DNA of 64,000 nucleotides from Symsagittifera roscoffensis. Lineage: Eukaryota; Xenacoelomorpha; Acoela; Convolutidae. The first letter of the stretch is position 1, and the number at the start of each line of letters is the position of its first letter. A program made the translations under genes and the position numbers. The notes beneath the pieces are model-generated. The model searched no databases, was not told where the DNA came from, and was given only the letters and a program-made list of their open reading frames with translations. The DNA is taken from positions 35,349,716-35,413,715 of the forward strand of contig NC_087064.1 in the NCBI RefSeq assembly GCF_963678635.1, given 5' to 3'. Shown here one piece after another: positions 36,341 through 47,234 of this stretch.

Positions 36341-36500
36341 GATAAAAAAATTGTGGAAATGCTTTTTGTTTTAATTTACTTTCTTTTGTTACTTATACCG
36401 TTGAAATTTCTAGTTTTTACAGCGAAAAACTTTTGGTCATTTGTTTTTGAAATTGCTTTTGTGTAAAATTTTACTTATTTGGAAGATTTAAGCCTTCAAA
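36340..36500 (+). pseudogene. Polinton A remnant of small membrane protein
   Basis: It aligns with 52679-52837 of copy B (FTA.NFWSF.F.IAFV, YLEDLS), with a stop after GCTTTTGTG. The start codon is lost. Confidence 0.55.
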
Positions 36501-36759
36501 AGGGTTATCTTATTCGATACACCACCATAACATAAATTAACATCTTCATGATTCGAAACAACGATGTGTTAAAATTACCTAAAATGGAACTTCGTTTCCG
36601 ATTGGATACGACTTTTATTTAAGAATTCCATTAGAGGAAGCTGAAATCTGATTGGATACGAATACAGTATAAATAAGGAAAATCAATTCTCATTGGTTAA
36701 ACCCACACATTCGAATTGAAGTTAACCCTCCCTCTTAACTAAAAACCATTTTATTCAAC

Positions 36760-36900
36760 ATAATTACCGTCAAGTATCTCCTCTTTCAGCTCAAACTACA
36801 TTAATTTCAACTCAACTACCGTCAACTACCTCCCCTCTCAGCTCGAAACACTTTAATTCGAACTTAACTACCGTCAACTGCCTCCTCTCTCAACTTTAAA
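36760..36900. repeat. Tandem leader repeat, ACCGTCAACTACCTCC type
   Basis: Three ~55 bp units with AACTACCGTCAACTACCTCC and CTCTCAGCTC lie just upstream of the acidic-protein gene. Copy B has the same arrangement at 53075-53175. Confidence 0.7.
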
Positions 36901-36944
36901 ATTTTTTTTTTACTCACTATCTCTTACTCAACTTGTTGCTCAAA

Positions 36945-37190
36945 ATGAGCTTCTCAGTGCAAAACAGCAACCTTATGTTCTCGATAGATTTTTTGCCTGA
37001 TCTAGTACAAATCCAAGTGGGAATGAACTAGCCCGACACTCCTGACTCAAGATATGTGGCTCAACCAGTCAACGATTTACTCTTTCCCTGGGAGGAAGCA
37101 GGATCAGCCGAAAATCCCATCACAATAGAAGAAAATGATGGCTTCTCAGAAACAATGACTACAACCTCGTCCAGCTCTGTGTTCTTTTGA
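36945..37190 (+). pseudogene. Polinton A acidic protein with internal deletion
   Basis: ATG at 36945 starts MSFSVQNSNLMFS, matching copy B (start 53215). After DLVQIQV the frame jumps to GMN, skipping ~165 bases that copy B still has (from ~53291 to ~53459). An in-frame TAG follows at ~37029, then PDTPDSRYVAQPVNDLLF and ENPITIEENDGF to a stop at 37188. The join carries GTG microhomology. Function unknown; acidic C-terminus. Confidence 0.7.
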
Positions 37191-37469
37191 GAACCTCCAG
37201 ATTTTTTTTTCTGCAGCTCGACAGCTTTTTGACTAATTTTTTTTGTAAATAATTGTTGTATGATATTTATTTCGATCTTTATAGTTAATTATTTTATTCA
37301 ATTTCGTTTTAATTATAAAATTAGATGAGAAATTCGGGGTAAACTGTTGAAAAAACAATAAGAGTACAAACTAATTTAGCGCTGCAAACTTGCACAGATA
37401 TTAAGAAACTTGATCATTGTTCGCATACATATTAGGAAAAACGGTAGACAATTTGTACACAAGTAAAAA

Positions 37470-37780
37470 ATTCCTTAATGTTTTTTTGCATCCTGTCAAA
37501 AAAATTTAAAGACTTTTCGCATTTTGTCCAAAAAATGAAACTTTTAGCATTTTGTATATTTGGTTTTTGTCAAAAAATTGAAAGACCTTTTGTATTTTGT
37601 CAAAAAAATGAAACACTCTCAGCATTTTGTAGTAAAAAGTGAAACACTTTTCGATTCTTGTCAAAAAAATTGAAACAGTTTTTGCTTTTTGTCAAAAAAA
37701 AGCGAAACCATTTTAGCATCTTGTCAAAAAATTTGAACCTCTTTTTGCGTTTTGTAGACAGAAGCGAATAATTTTTGCTT
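37470..37780. repeat. ~40 bp minisatellite inside Polinton A
   Basis: Seven or so units of the type TTTTGTCAAAAAAATGAAAC with GCATTTTG follow one another. Copy B has its own AT-rich array at the same position (53930-54540), with different unit text (TTTTTGCACACTTGTTGAAA). Confidence 0.75.
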
Positions 37781-38025
37781 TCCTTGAAACATTTTTTGCA
37801 GCTTCTTTAAAATCAGAAGAAAATATTACATCTTGCTTAGAAATTGGAAGAGATTTTGCAAATGTTTTAATAACAGCAAAAAATGTTTCCTGAAAAGGTT
37901 CGGTAAACTCGTGAGCATATGAGAGCAAATAGATAAGTTATATAAAGATTTTTAAAATATTATTGAAAAATTGACATGATCACTATTTACAAATCCATAA
38001 CCATCAATAAAGCAGTCAATTATTT

Positions 38026-38513
38026 TTAACAAATTATGTTCAATTTTTGAGTTTTGTACTTCACGATCTCATTCCAGAACTGCTGATTCAATAGTTTGTG
38101 TGGAAGCCAATTTCTGGTTAGAACATAAGAAATGAAATAACAATTTTTCTTTGCAATACCTGGCATTTTTTCTGCTACTTTTGATTTCAAATTGTGATGA
38201 ACAGTGCGATCAAATTGGGTGAAAACTTCGCCAGTTGATGAAATAATATTCAAAGAAAATCTGTATTTGTACAGAGTGTATGGACAATCAATAATATGGT
38301 ATGGAAATGAAATTTAACTATTTGTTGTAAATTTTGATCGAAAGCTGAATCAATCAGAAGTTTGTGGAACTTACAATTTTCTAAAGAACAGTAAGAAATG
38401 TGCGTAGAGACACAAAACTTTTCTTAAAAATCACTGGAAACGGAAATAAATAGCGATTTCTGAAAAAAAATCTGAATGAAACTTGAGAGGAGCTTCACAC
38501 ATAGCAGCAGCCA
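38026..38513 (-). pseudogene. Polinton A remnant of the 174-residue minus-strand protein
   Basis: Minus frames contain MNIISSTGEVFTQFDRTVHH and KVAEKMPGIAKKNC, matching IISSRGEVFNQLNRAVEH and the following part of the copy B gene at 54680-55204. The N-terminal part up to 38513 is shifted. Function unknown. Confidence 0.65.
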
Positions 38514-38754
38514 TCATGAACAATGCTTATTGCTAAGCATTGTGGATTTGTGGATTTGTATAGGAACACTTCCAACACATGCACCCTTCCATATATGGAA
38601 ACTTCACACAAAAACTCCACATGTAGTTTTATTTCCTTTTATGTTAATTGAAAGACTCACTTTGCTTACTTCCAATTTCTTTGAACAGCAAAATAATTTC
38701 TCTCATTTCTTCTCATCTGACCAGTTTGATCTCAAAAAAAGTACTCAAGAAAAA

Positions 38755-39232
38755 ACAGTAGTCCCAAAAATATTCAATTCTCAAAAAATCAAACAAGAAT
38801 TGGGAGATTTGCTTGATCCCAAAATCTTACTAGGGGAAAATTGGTTTTGAACCCTGCTTTCAACTATTTGAGAAAAGTGAGTTGGGACAACTCGAAAAAA
38901 TACAGCTAGTCCATCTTGGTGAAAAAGAAGGAGATGGTATTTCGGCAATTAAAAAAACAATTATTCACGATGCTGAAAACCTTGGACTCGTTCATATATT
39001 GGAACTTATTTCTGACAAGGAGTCAACTATGGATCAGGAGCTTGCCAACTGCAACTTACAATAGAAGACAAGTTTGGGTCACGATCAAGAAATACAATGT
39101 TAACAAACCTCCCTACATTCAGATTGGACTCCTCACTGCCAAAGAGAATGAAGCAATGCAACAAGTTGCTTACGTCAACTATACTTTGAACAAGTTCAAA
39201 GAACTGTCTCCCTTTTTTGGGAGAATTTAAAT
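38755..39232 (+). pseudogene. Polinton A PC4-like protein, broken
   Basis: It lines up with the copy B gene at 55440-55979: LGEKEGDGISAIKKT.IHDAENLGLV, then VWVTIKKYNVNKPPYIQIGL, then QVAYVNYTLNKFKEL. The frame shifts at ~39060 and ~39210, and the N-terminus is replaced by an in-frame stop near 38848. See the copy B entry for the proposed single-stranded DNA-binding fold. Confidence 0.6.
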
Positions 39233-39329
39233 TTGTTGAGAGCTGCATTGTACAATAAATTGTGTTCTTTATTTTTTTGTCTTGCAATTTAATTATTTAT
39301 TCTCAAAATCATTTTTTATTTAGTATTCT

Positions 39330-39915
39330 TGTTGAACAGTATGAGTTGGAATATTGGTTTTTCAAGAAATTTAATCTTAAAATTTCACAGTAAATTGGGA
39401 ATTTTCAATTGCTCTTGAAGTCCCAAAAAATCGCTAACCTGCCATAAAATTGAAATTTTCGATATTCAAAGATGAAGAATATGATTGGAGGTGTAGCAAC
39501 TACCCATTTTTTATGCAAAAAGTATTCATGTGCAGAAAATAAAACTTTTGCATTCGAAACATCGACTCTATGTTTTTTTGACAAATTGTAAAACAAACTA
39601 ATCTTATTGCGCTACTTGTTTTAAACTTTAATTAAAAGTCCTTTTCAACTTTTTCTTTCTAGAGTTAAGACGGTCGATCAGTATGGCAAGCCCATAATTA
39701 TAAGAAATTTTGTTTTTGATTATAAAAATCAAGAACAAAAATATTGGAAGTTGTTTCGACGTACATGTTAAAGACCTCTTTTGGTTTTTCCGTGCCAATT
39801 TTTTGTTATAGTTTTGATGCTAGTATGTGCAATTGTTCGATATATGCTATTCAAAGCAGTTTGAGTAGCTATCTTATTAGGTACAGTCGGCTATTTTCTA
39901 CCTTCTTTTTAGCTA
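39330..39915 (+). pseudogene. Polinton A fused remnant: second PC4-like start, nuclease C-terminus, intron, membrane exon
   Basis: MSWNIGFSRNLILKF at 39349 matches the start of the copy B gene at 56069, but near 39455 the sequence jumps to the end of the nuclease-like gene (KMKNMIGGVAT reading frame-shifted from FKDEEYDWRCSN). About 1.1 kb of copy B sequence is absent, including most of both genes. The intron (39588-39662, GTAAAA...TTTCTAG) is kept at the same place as in copy B, followed by the membrane exon (KLFRRTC..., broken). Confidence 0.65.
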
Positions 39916-39917
39916 TG

Positions 39918-40440
39918 ACTAATTTAACATATACCAAAGAACATGTTCTTACTTAGTTGGACCAATTGGATCTGGAAAATTTCATTTTGTTTATGGTTGG
40001 TTGAAAATTGGTACTTTTCAACCAGCATTAGACAAATTTTTTTTACTTTTATCAACATTATTAACCTCTTTATAGTCAAATGTAGAGAAAAGATTTTAAA
40101 TTTGTCCAAGGAGTCGACTATGACTTGATCAAAAATCTTTCAAGTAACAGATCTAAATACCTGCTTTTATATGATGATTCTTGTGAAGACATTTCGAACT
40201 TCAATCACTTTGTAAAAATTGCCACTGCTGGAAGACACAGGGGTGAGAAACCAAAATGCATCAAACACATTTTGTTTCATCAAAGCAAAATGGGAACAGA
40301 TGTAGAGTTGCAAAAGAAAAGAGTTGCAAAAGAAAAGAAGAAAAAAAAGTGTACCAAAATATTTTGATTCTGTTTACATTGTTGTAAATGCGAGGTTGCA
40401 AACGAGCAACGATAAGCACCTTATTGAATTAATTTAGAAT
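39918..40440 (+). pseudogene. ATP: Polinton A packaging ATPase remnant
   Basis: LVGPIGSGKFHF is a Walker A whose key Ser/Thr is Phe. Downstream, in another frame, are KYLLLYDDSCEDIS (Walker B region) and VKIATAGRHRGEKP. It corresponds to the copy B ATPase at 57714-58300. FtsK/HerA-type (A32-like) ATPases of Polintons pump DNA into capsids. After DVELQ the sequence turns lysine-rich and no longer matches. Frameshifts and the Walker change indicate loss of function. Confidence 0.75.
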
Positions 40441-40659
40441 TCTCCTAGAATTAAACGCCAGTCAGACAATATTATATTAGATAATCGAGATACAAAAGAA
40501 TCTATTGTGGATTTTGTGTGTGCACTAAAGCAAAAAAACACCATTTTTCCTGATTTTTACTTTACTTTTTTGGAAGCAACTCAACTTCCCCCTAAAAATG
40601 TTATTAACAAGAATGCCAAAGCAAAACACAGAGGAACTTGGATCCCTTTCAAAATCTGA

Positions 40660-41550
40660 AAAGGTAAGACTAAACAGATTGTTTTCTAGCGGCAGAGCTG
40701 CGTACGGTTCTGTTCAAAATTAGAGTAAAGCGAGTTGTGTATCGGAAAACAAAGTGGAACAGTTTTTACAAACGAAGACATCGTTTACAAAATTTGGTTC
40801 ACCAATCAGGCGTTTCCGGAGACTTCAAGTTTTTTCTAGATATATCAATGAAATCTGGTGTATGGACTTGGCTTTTATAGACAAGTAAGCTAGTCAAAAC
40901 AATGGAGTCAAGTTTTTATTAGTTGCTGTGGATAGTTTTTCGAGATTTTTCACAGTGCAAACAATGAAAACAAAGTATACCAAAGACACTTTACAAGCTT
41001 TCAAAAAATTATTTCTCGAAAAAACGCTCCTAACAAATTTTGGGTTGATGAAGGAACAGAACATGGGGGAACTTATAGAAAGTTTTGCCAGGAGAAAGAC
41101 ATTGAAGATTACTCAACAATGAGCGAAACAAAATCTGCATTTGCAGAGAGAGCAATTCTGTTTTTAAAACTTGTATAATATATCGTAACATTGAAGATAT
41201 TTGTTCTCAAACTGCAGCTAATTGTTTCTACATTGAACTGTCGTAAAAAATCGATCTATTGGAAAACCTTCAAGAGATGTAAAAATTAGTAATTTTTATC
41301 AATTTTGTAAAACAAATCATTCATGAAAAATACTAAATCAAAATTAAAAATTGGTGATAGAGTGAGAATTTAAAAAATGATATTCCATTCCAAAAAACAG
41401 GCCACAGTTTACAGATGAAGTATTTGAAATTTCGGCAATAGCTACAAAAAACCTTCTTCATACATCATCAAAGATCTCGAAAAAGAAGAAATTCCGAAAG
41501 TATTAAAAAGAGCTGAGAAAATGTCCAATTTAAAAGTAGGTCGTTTTTGA
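40660..41550 (+). pseudogene. INT: Polinton A retroviral-type integrase, broken
   Basis: Frames give the rve catalytic core: INEIWCMDLAFIDK (first Asp, ~40862), VKFLLVAVDSFSRF, FWVDEGTEHGGTYRKFC (second Asp, ~41045) and ETKSAFAERAI (Glu, ~41140), with about 32 residues between the second Asp and the Glu. An integrase C-terminal tail follows (KIGDRV, QFTDEVFEISAIATK). Stops and at least three frameshifts separate them. It would have made the 6-bp staggered joins seen at this element's own ends. Copy B lacks this gene within the window. Confidence 0.82.
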
Positions 41551-41605
41551 AATCTTAATTGTTTTACAAACTTTCTGCTGGAACAAATATACATCTTAAA
41601 GGAGA

Positions 41606-42290
41606 ATGGGAGCTTGTATTTTAGAAATATCGTACCCTTCGTTGTACCAAAACGTTAATGAGGGAATGTTTACTTTTATAGATGGGGGAGAAAGTTCTGA
41701 GGAAAAAAGAAAAACTCAACCAATGCATATTGAACTTGGATTTTGTGCAGGTATTGCTTATAAAATTGTGGCCATGAATGGCAAAGTTCGAAAATGTATA
41801 GGTGCACAAAGTTATGAATATAACGGAATTTTTTTATCAGTAGATACGATTATACAAAAAATGCTATTCCTTTTTCTGAGGATGAATCGGTGTTTATAAT
41901 TCAAAGTACTGATTTGAGTCACATTTTCGGTTGTGATTTAGGGGTCAAAATGAAAGAAAATACTCCACATTATCCTCAGTATTCTCACGACATTATAGGA
42001 ATACATCCTCTAAAGATTTATAGTGATATTGTAGAAAATAAATTAGTAGACGATACAAAAAAAATCCTTTACTGCGTTGTATTTCTTTCATTCCTACTGT
42101 GAAGATCGGAGACAGTACATGATTTATCAATCTTTTACAAAACTACAATTTAGAAAATTATTGTAAAGTTCTTTCCATAGCATTAAAATAGCACTATGGG
42201 ATACTACAGGCAAAAAAACTTCTTTTTGTGTCCCTAGGAATTACACAAGTTGTTCTCTTTTTTCGCAAGATTTCGGATATTTATTTTTGA
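41606..42290 (+). pseudogene. Polinton A minor capsid (penton-like) protein, frameshifted
   Basis: The frame begins LEISYPSLYQNVNEGMFTF, continues HYPQYSHDIIGIHPLKIYSD and ends near 42290 with a shifted reading close to LGITQVVLFFRKISDIYF. I recognise this run of motifs as a capsid-gene product widespread in animal Polintons; naming it penton/minor capsid follows its place before the major capsid gene. Frame breaks occur near 41850, 42100 and 42225. Structural protein, inactive here. Confidence 0.62.
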
Positions 42291-42299
42291 TTTGAAGTT

Positions 42300-42880
42300 C
42301 ATACCAAATGGTTGCTCAAATTTCAGCTTATTTTCCGATTTTCCGTGGATGTTGCAAGACATACAAGCAGGAGCTTATATCTTTCCATCCCTTCAAAACC
42401 AGTTTATTCAGGAAAAAGTTTTCAATAATGTCCAATAAGAAGATTAGCTGTTGCATCGAATACGAATTCAGCTGTTGCCGGATATGTTCATGAAAATTCT
42501 TTCAACTATCAACAATTTTTTCTGAGAGAGCTTAGAATTATTCTTGGTTGGAAGAGTCATTGTTCATTAGATTCAGCTTCTACTTGTCGCCCTTAAGCTA
42601 CAACAATGGAAGCAATGCAGTTTGACGGAGATTTTCCAGCTCTTCCTGATCTTGCTCTTATGGAAGAGTTTCAAAAACACTATTTCTACTTTTTGACTTG
42701 ACTTCACTACAGGATACAGCTGAACAATTGCATTATCCAGGTTTTAGTAGAGAAAGCTGGAGATTAGAAATGTTTTTCCGTTTCCCTTGGAGCAAGTAAT
42801 GGAAAGTATGGTCTTGGGAGAATGTTCAATTTCGTTGATTTTCCAGGTTTTGATAAAAATAGTTTTTTGTTTGGAATTTT
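42300..42880 (+). pseudogene. Polinton A major capsid protein, C-terminal remnant
   Basis: Frames contain IRRLAVASNTNSAVAGYVHE, FNYQQFFLRELRIILG, TTMEAMQFDGDFPALP and, shifted, RLEMFFRFPLEQV..VLGE. These are the C-terminal jelly-roll motifs of the Polinton capsid family. Only ~190 codons remain of a protein usually several hundred residues long, so the N-terminal part was deleted. Breaks near 42440, 42595 and 42700. Confidence 0.55.
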
Positions 42881-43049
42881 TCATCGTTTTTTTCAATGAA
42901 TGCTGTTTAATTGAAAACGCGAGAAAATACTACAAAATCGACCGTGAAGTACTATTCAATATTGTGTCTGGGACTTTGTTGATTCAATACCTAAATGCGT
43001 GTAAGTCACTAATCTTACTTTTTTATCCTAAATTGCAATATCAAGCCAT

Positions 43050-43455
43050 CAGTTTCTTTGTTTTTAGATGTAAATCAGTTAACAATTGCAAAGATGGGTA
43101 AATGTTTACTTGTTCAAGTTATTGAAAGAATTCATGAGCTCAGGTTCAAGTACATGGGATCTTACCCCTCTGATAAACTACCTCACTAAAATAACACTCT
43201 TTTGCATATTTAACTCAACCCCAAGCAATGGTAGAAGAGAACACTGGATCATGATTGCTCGACTGGACAAAACTTACTTCTTTGCTGATTCTTTGGGCCG
43301 GAAAGGGTCGGAACTTGTCAATTTTTCACAATTTTTTTATACGCAATTTATTCAGTATTTCAGGATTTTACGCAATTTGTTCAGCCTTTCTTCTGTTTAA
43401 TTTCTACCAGAGAAACTTGAATAATATTCATGATGTGCATGTTGTAAATTGATCA
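43050..43455 (+). pseudogene. PRO: Polinton A adenain-like cysteine protease
   Basis: MGKCLLVQVIERIHELRF, KYMGSYPSDKLPH, then NSTPSNGRREHWIMIARLD (catalytic His) and YFFADSLGR (catalytic Asp), then in a second frame ISGFYAICSAFLLFNF, the region that should hold the catalytic Cys (usual CGFYAI). The Cys position reads Ser. Frames shift near 43165 and 43320. In adenoviruses and Polintons this enzyme matures capsid proteins. Also note the HDVHVVN C-terminal box. Inactive by frameshift, and possibly already by the Cys loss. Confidence 0.75.
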
Positions 43456-43459
43456 GTGG

Positions 43460-44300
43460 TTTTATGTAACAATGCGTTTTTGTTTGTAAGTGTAAATTTT
43501 AGCAGTAAAATTACTATACAATGCTGTGAATTTTACATTTATTCATGTAATTTAACTCTTTAAAAACCTTAATTTTTTTTCAAACTGCGTCTTAGCAACT
43601 AACTTTTTGGTAAAATACATGGAGAATGATGATGGAATATCGATGTTGTAGTCCGCAAGTCATAGAAATAAGGATAGATTAGATAAATTTACGAAACCTG
43701 TAATAACTTCTAGTAAATTGTATAATCTTCGTAAAAAATTACTCTGATTACGATTTTTATAGTACTATATTTTTCTCAGTGTAAACCTATACCGGGGCAG
43801 AAAAATTTACAAACTTGGAAGTCAGTTTTTGGAAAATTCAGGAATTTTAAAGTTTTTTTGGAAGAATAAAGACAAATGTGATGAAGGAGAACTGAAATAA
43901 ATCGTAGCAAGAAATATGACAGAAGAAATAACCATGGTGAGGTAACAACGAGAACTGGATAAAAACGTCGAATTGGTCGAAACTTAAAAGTTTTTGAATG
44001 TTTATTTCTTAGTTCCAATAAAAAGTCCACGCAGTGTTGATTGGATGTATTTCAACTCTTCATGAAAATATAAAAATTTAATCTCTCAAAAAAGCAATTC
44101 ACGCTTCATTAACTCCGTGAGGCAATGCTAATATGCATCTGTCATATGACTCGTGGGATAGTTAATTGAAAAAAGATAAAATAAGTCATGAAAGTAAAAA
44201 AATATAATGGAGCTCTCAGCCTTTCTCCAGATAACCTGGAGAAAAGATTAAGTGGGATGTAAAAGTAATCAACCTTGAGGAGCTTTCAAAATTCCCCTGA
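43460..44300. other. Polinton A right non-coding part
   Basis: No gene is recognised between the protease and the right inverted repeat. An 84-codon minus frame at 43776-44030 matches nothing I know. Confidence 0.4.
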
Positions 44301-44304
44301 GAAC

Positions 44305-44556
44305 TAGGTACTTGCGAAAAAACTAGGTACTTCCACACAAAATAAAAAAAACCTTTTTTGTTACCATTCTCTTATCATTGAAACCTTACCATTCCCTATC
44401 TAAATACATTAGGAAACATGTTCCCCATCTCAAAACACAGGAAATCTTTTCCCTATCTTAATACATAGGAGGGTGACCGGATGCTCTATTCCCTATCTTG
44501 ATACATAAGAGTCATCCATCCCCTCCCCCCCCACTTCTCCACCAACATATACTACT
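44305..44556 (-). repeat. Polinton A right terminal inverted repeat
   Basis: Reverse complement of the left terminus, with TTACCATTCCCTATCT and CTCCACCAACATATACTACT at the very end. The C-run at 44526-44532 corresponds to the G-run in the left copy. Confidence 0.85.
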
Positions 44557-44562
44557 CATATC
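44557..44562. other. Target-site duplication CATATC, right
   Basis: Exact copy of 31826-31831, next to the terminal ACTACT. Confidence 0.92.
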
Positions 44563-44573
44563 CAAGTTCGGTC

Positions 44574-44765
44574 AAAAAAGTCGCATCATAGGTCAAGCAC
44601 AGTCGAAACATAAGTTGAGCACAGTCAAAAGATAGGTCGAGCGCAGTCAAATTATAGGTCGAGCCTGGTCGAAACATAAAGTCGAACATAAAATTAGAGC
44701 ACATTCGAACTCAAAGTCGAACTAAAAATTCGAATCAATCAAAACAAAGTGGAACGTAAAATACA
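44574..44765. repeat. Minisatellite array, right of Polinton A
   Basis: Units such as GTCAAGCACAGTCGAAACAT continue the array seen at 31268-31790. Confidence 0.8.
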
Positions 44766-44769
44766 TATC

Positions 44770-46370
44770 ACGAGAAACTTAATTTTGTTGGACTTTTTTA
44801 GCTTGTGAAAAAGTAAAATAGTTATAATTTGCTAAATAATCCAGTATATTGGTATTTTTGAAGTGCAGTTACCTAGAACACAATGATTGCTGGTCATATA
44901 CAAGACGAATCTTTTAGCAGACTCAGAACAATAAACAAGTCAGAACGCTGACTTCAAATGCGGCATTGCCTATTAGCGACCACTTATTCCTCTGGGCTTC
45001 CATTTGGCACAAGTGTTATTGTGCTCGCAATTTTTGGCTTGTTGCTAACTTAGACTACTTTGTTTTTGAAGTTATGATTAGTAGTTTTTTTTAAGATACA
45101 TTCGTTTTTAACGATTCGTGAGATGATTGTCTTAATTGAGGAAACTTGACCCAAGACTGAGCGTATTTTTGAGCCTGTCAATCAATCAATCACCAGTTTG
45201 TGCGTTGGTTTGAATATAAATTAAGATGTACCCAAAGACTCAAGACTGGTCTGCTAAATAAAGTTCCAACCATGCAAATAATGATCCTTGCAAATCTTTG
45301 TAAAAAGATATGAAAGATTTTATTTAAAAGTTAGCAACCATGCAGTCAATAAGTTTTGAAGTTTAGAAAAATCTTTTGGAGCAAATCGATGATTATTCAT
45401 TCAATCTACAAATTACTTGTTTCACTCATTGCAAGTTATCCACTCTGAGCTAAAATAATCCGGGACCCAGACCACTTCTCTTTTACAATGAAAAAACGCT
45501 TTTGAAGTTTTTTCTTGGACTCTGAATAATGACTGATAAGTCGTTCGTTGGCATTGATTCAGCTGATCTTTTGAATGTCATCAGTTGACCCCATTATTGT
45601 CTCAAAGAGGGGATTGATTATTTGATTTTTTCTTTGAATTTAATAGGTTTAAAAACAAAACAGTTGTCAAAAATCAAGTAGTCACTTTCTCACGAGAATA
45701 AACCAACCCCACGCCGACCACTCATTACCTCCCCCCCCCCCCCCGAATTTACAGTGGAACCACAAACCGCCTGGAAAAAAGTGCCCTAAGCCATATGGTG
45801 GTCCATAGTAAGCAATCTAACATAATACTAAAAACTATAATAAACAGGATAATAACAACATTAAGATTAAAAGATTTAAATTATAAATTTAAGTAACAAA
45901 AACTGTATTATAAATTTTAGTAATCAATTAGGCTTCACGCTGTTTTTAGCTACTGGGCCTTCGTTTTCGTTGTTAGTTTATGGAATATTGTTTCATGTTT
46001 CTGTTTTCCAAGAGTATGATAATTCCTTCTCTGTTAGTCCTCACCAGATAGTGAAAAATCGATTTCATTTCTAGGGAGACAAATTGGCGAAAAAAAAATT
46101 GTGACTTTGCTAGAACATTCGATCACATAACTGATAACAAACTTGAACAAGACTGCTCGTATCAGGGCGAAGCCCTCAATGTTCCGACTGCCTTTTAAGG
46201 TTTATGGAGCAGCAGTAATAAAATTATAAAATTAAATGAAATAAAATAAAATGAATTCTTTTTTTCTAAAATTTGAAATTTATGTTGAAAATCATCCCCC
46301 ACACGCCATATAAAGTACATAAAGATAGATTTCGTTCCTTGTAACAAATCAATTCTGGCAAATAAGCTTC
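44770..46370. other. Spacer between the two Polintons
   Basis: No gene recognised. A run of about 16 C sits at 45729-45744. Confidence 0.4.
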
Positions 46371-46376
46371 TTTCAA

Positions 46377-46465
46377 CCAATTTGGAACAATTTCTAAGAC
46401 GGATTAAATCTCCGTTTATGCGTTAATAGCGCGAAAAATATCGCGCGTTAATTGTCCCAAATTGG
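46377..46465. repeat. 89-nt near-palindrome
   Basis: CCAATTTGGAACAATT at 46377-46392 pairs with AATTGTCCCAAATTGG at 46450-46465 (15 of 16). The interior (TTAATAGCGCG ... CGCGCGTTAA) extends the hairpin. It may be a tiny foldback element. Confidence 0.7.
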
Positions 46466-46574
46466 CCAAAATGGCAATCTCTAAACCCCCGTAACTCTAC
46501 GAATAATAATCACAGGTGAAATATCTTCTCAAAATTAGGCTCATGAAAACAATACTTTTTGAATGATAAAAGTA

Positions 46575-46830
46575 AGTAGTAGATGTTGGAGGTGATCAGG
46601 GGGGGTGCCTGAAGACCCACATGTATTAAGATAGGGAATAGAGCATCCGGTCTTCAAGCTATGTATTAAGATTGGGTATAGAGTCTACAATGTATTAGGA
46701 TAGGGAATACCGATGGTAAGGTTTTATGGTTTGTGTGATGGTAAGATAATGGTAAGAAAAACGTAATTTTTTTGGTTTTTGTGCGAAAATGTCTAATTTT
46801 TTCACAAAAGTTTGGGCGCGCGTTACCTAA
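46575..46830 (+). repeat. Polinton B left terminal inverted repeat
   Basis: It shares with the copy A termini AGTAGTA.ATGTTGG, the G-run, several ATGTATTA(A/G)GATAGGGAATA units, GATGGTAAG and GCGAAAATGTCTAATTTTTT, then GCGCGCGTTA. Three near-identical ~45 bp units sit between 46620 and 46712. Confidence 0.8.
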
Positions 46831-47234
46831 TTGGGAACAATTAATTGTTAATTACGTGTAGATTGTAGAAATATGATTATGTATTTAGTTTTTTTGGTGC
46901 ATGGTGAGTCAATGGTAAGAGTTTTTGTGCAAAAACTTGGAATTTTTATCAAAAAAAATTTTTTCGAAAAAATTCAAAACACGATAAGATTTTGTTTAAT
47001 TTGATCTAATAAAAATTTATTAGATACTTTTACCTTCTAACTATCCGAATTTATTCTGATCCTACAGAGACATCGAAAAAAATTGAATTTTTTGAGAGAA
47101 AAAAGTTTAAATTACAAAGAAAGTATATAAATCACTGCATTGTAAAACAAGTTTACCGCAACATTTTTTATTTTAACATCATAAAGCCAATATAATACAA
47201 CATCATGAATAAATTTACTTGACCAGATCAGTTC

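Larger units (their letters stand above)
31832..44556. mobile_element. Polinton/Maverick copy A, full length (12,725 bp), decayed
   Basis: The ends are AGTAGTATATGTTGGTGGAG and its complement, the AG...CT termini usual for Polintons, flanked by CATATC on both sides. Inside are remnants of POLB (minus), then on plus an unknown ORF, a small membrane protein, an acidic protein, a minus-strand ORF, a PC4-like gene, a nuclease-like gene with intron, a membrane protein, packaging ATPase, retroviral-type integrase, minor capsid protein, major capsid C-terminus and adenain-like protease. Nearly every gene carries stops, frameshifts or deletions, so the copy cannot make particles or move by itself. 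Gene order matches copy B as far as B is preserved. This element class is both a transposon and a virus-like agent. Confidence 0.93.

Noticed and set aside
45729-45744. Poly-C run as a functional G-quadruplex
   Set aside because: A single homopolymer run of variable length; likely slippage, with no context for a function.
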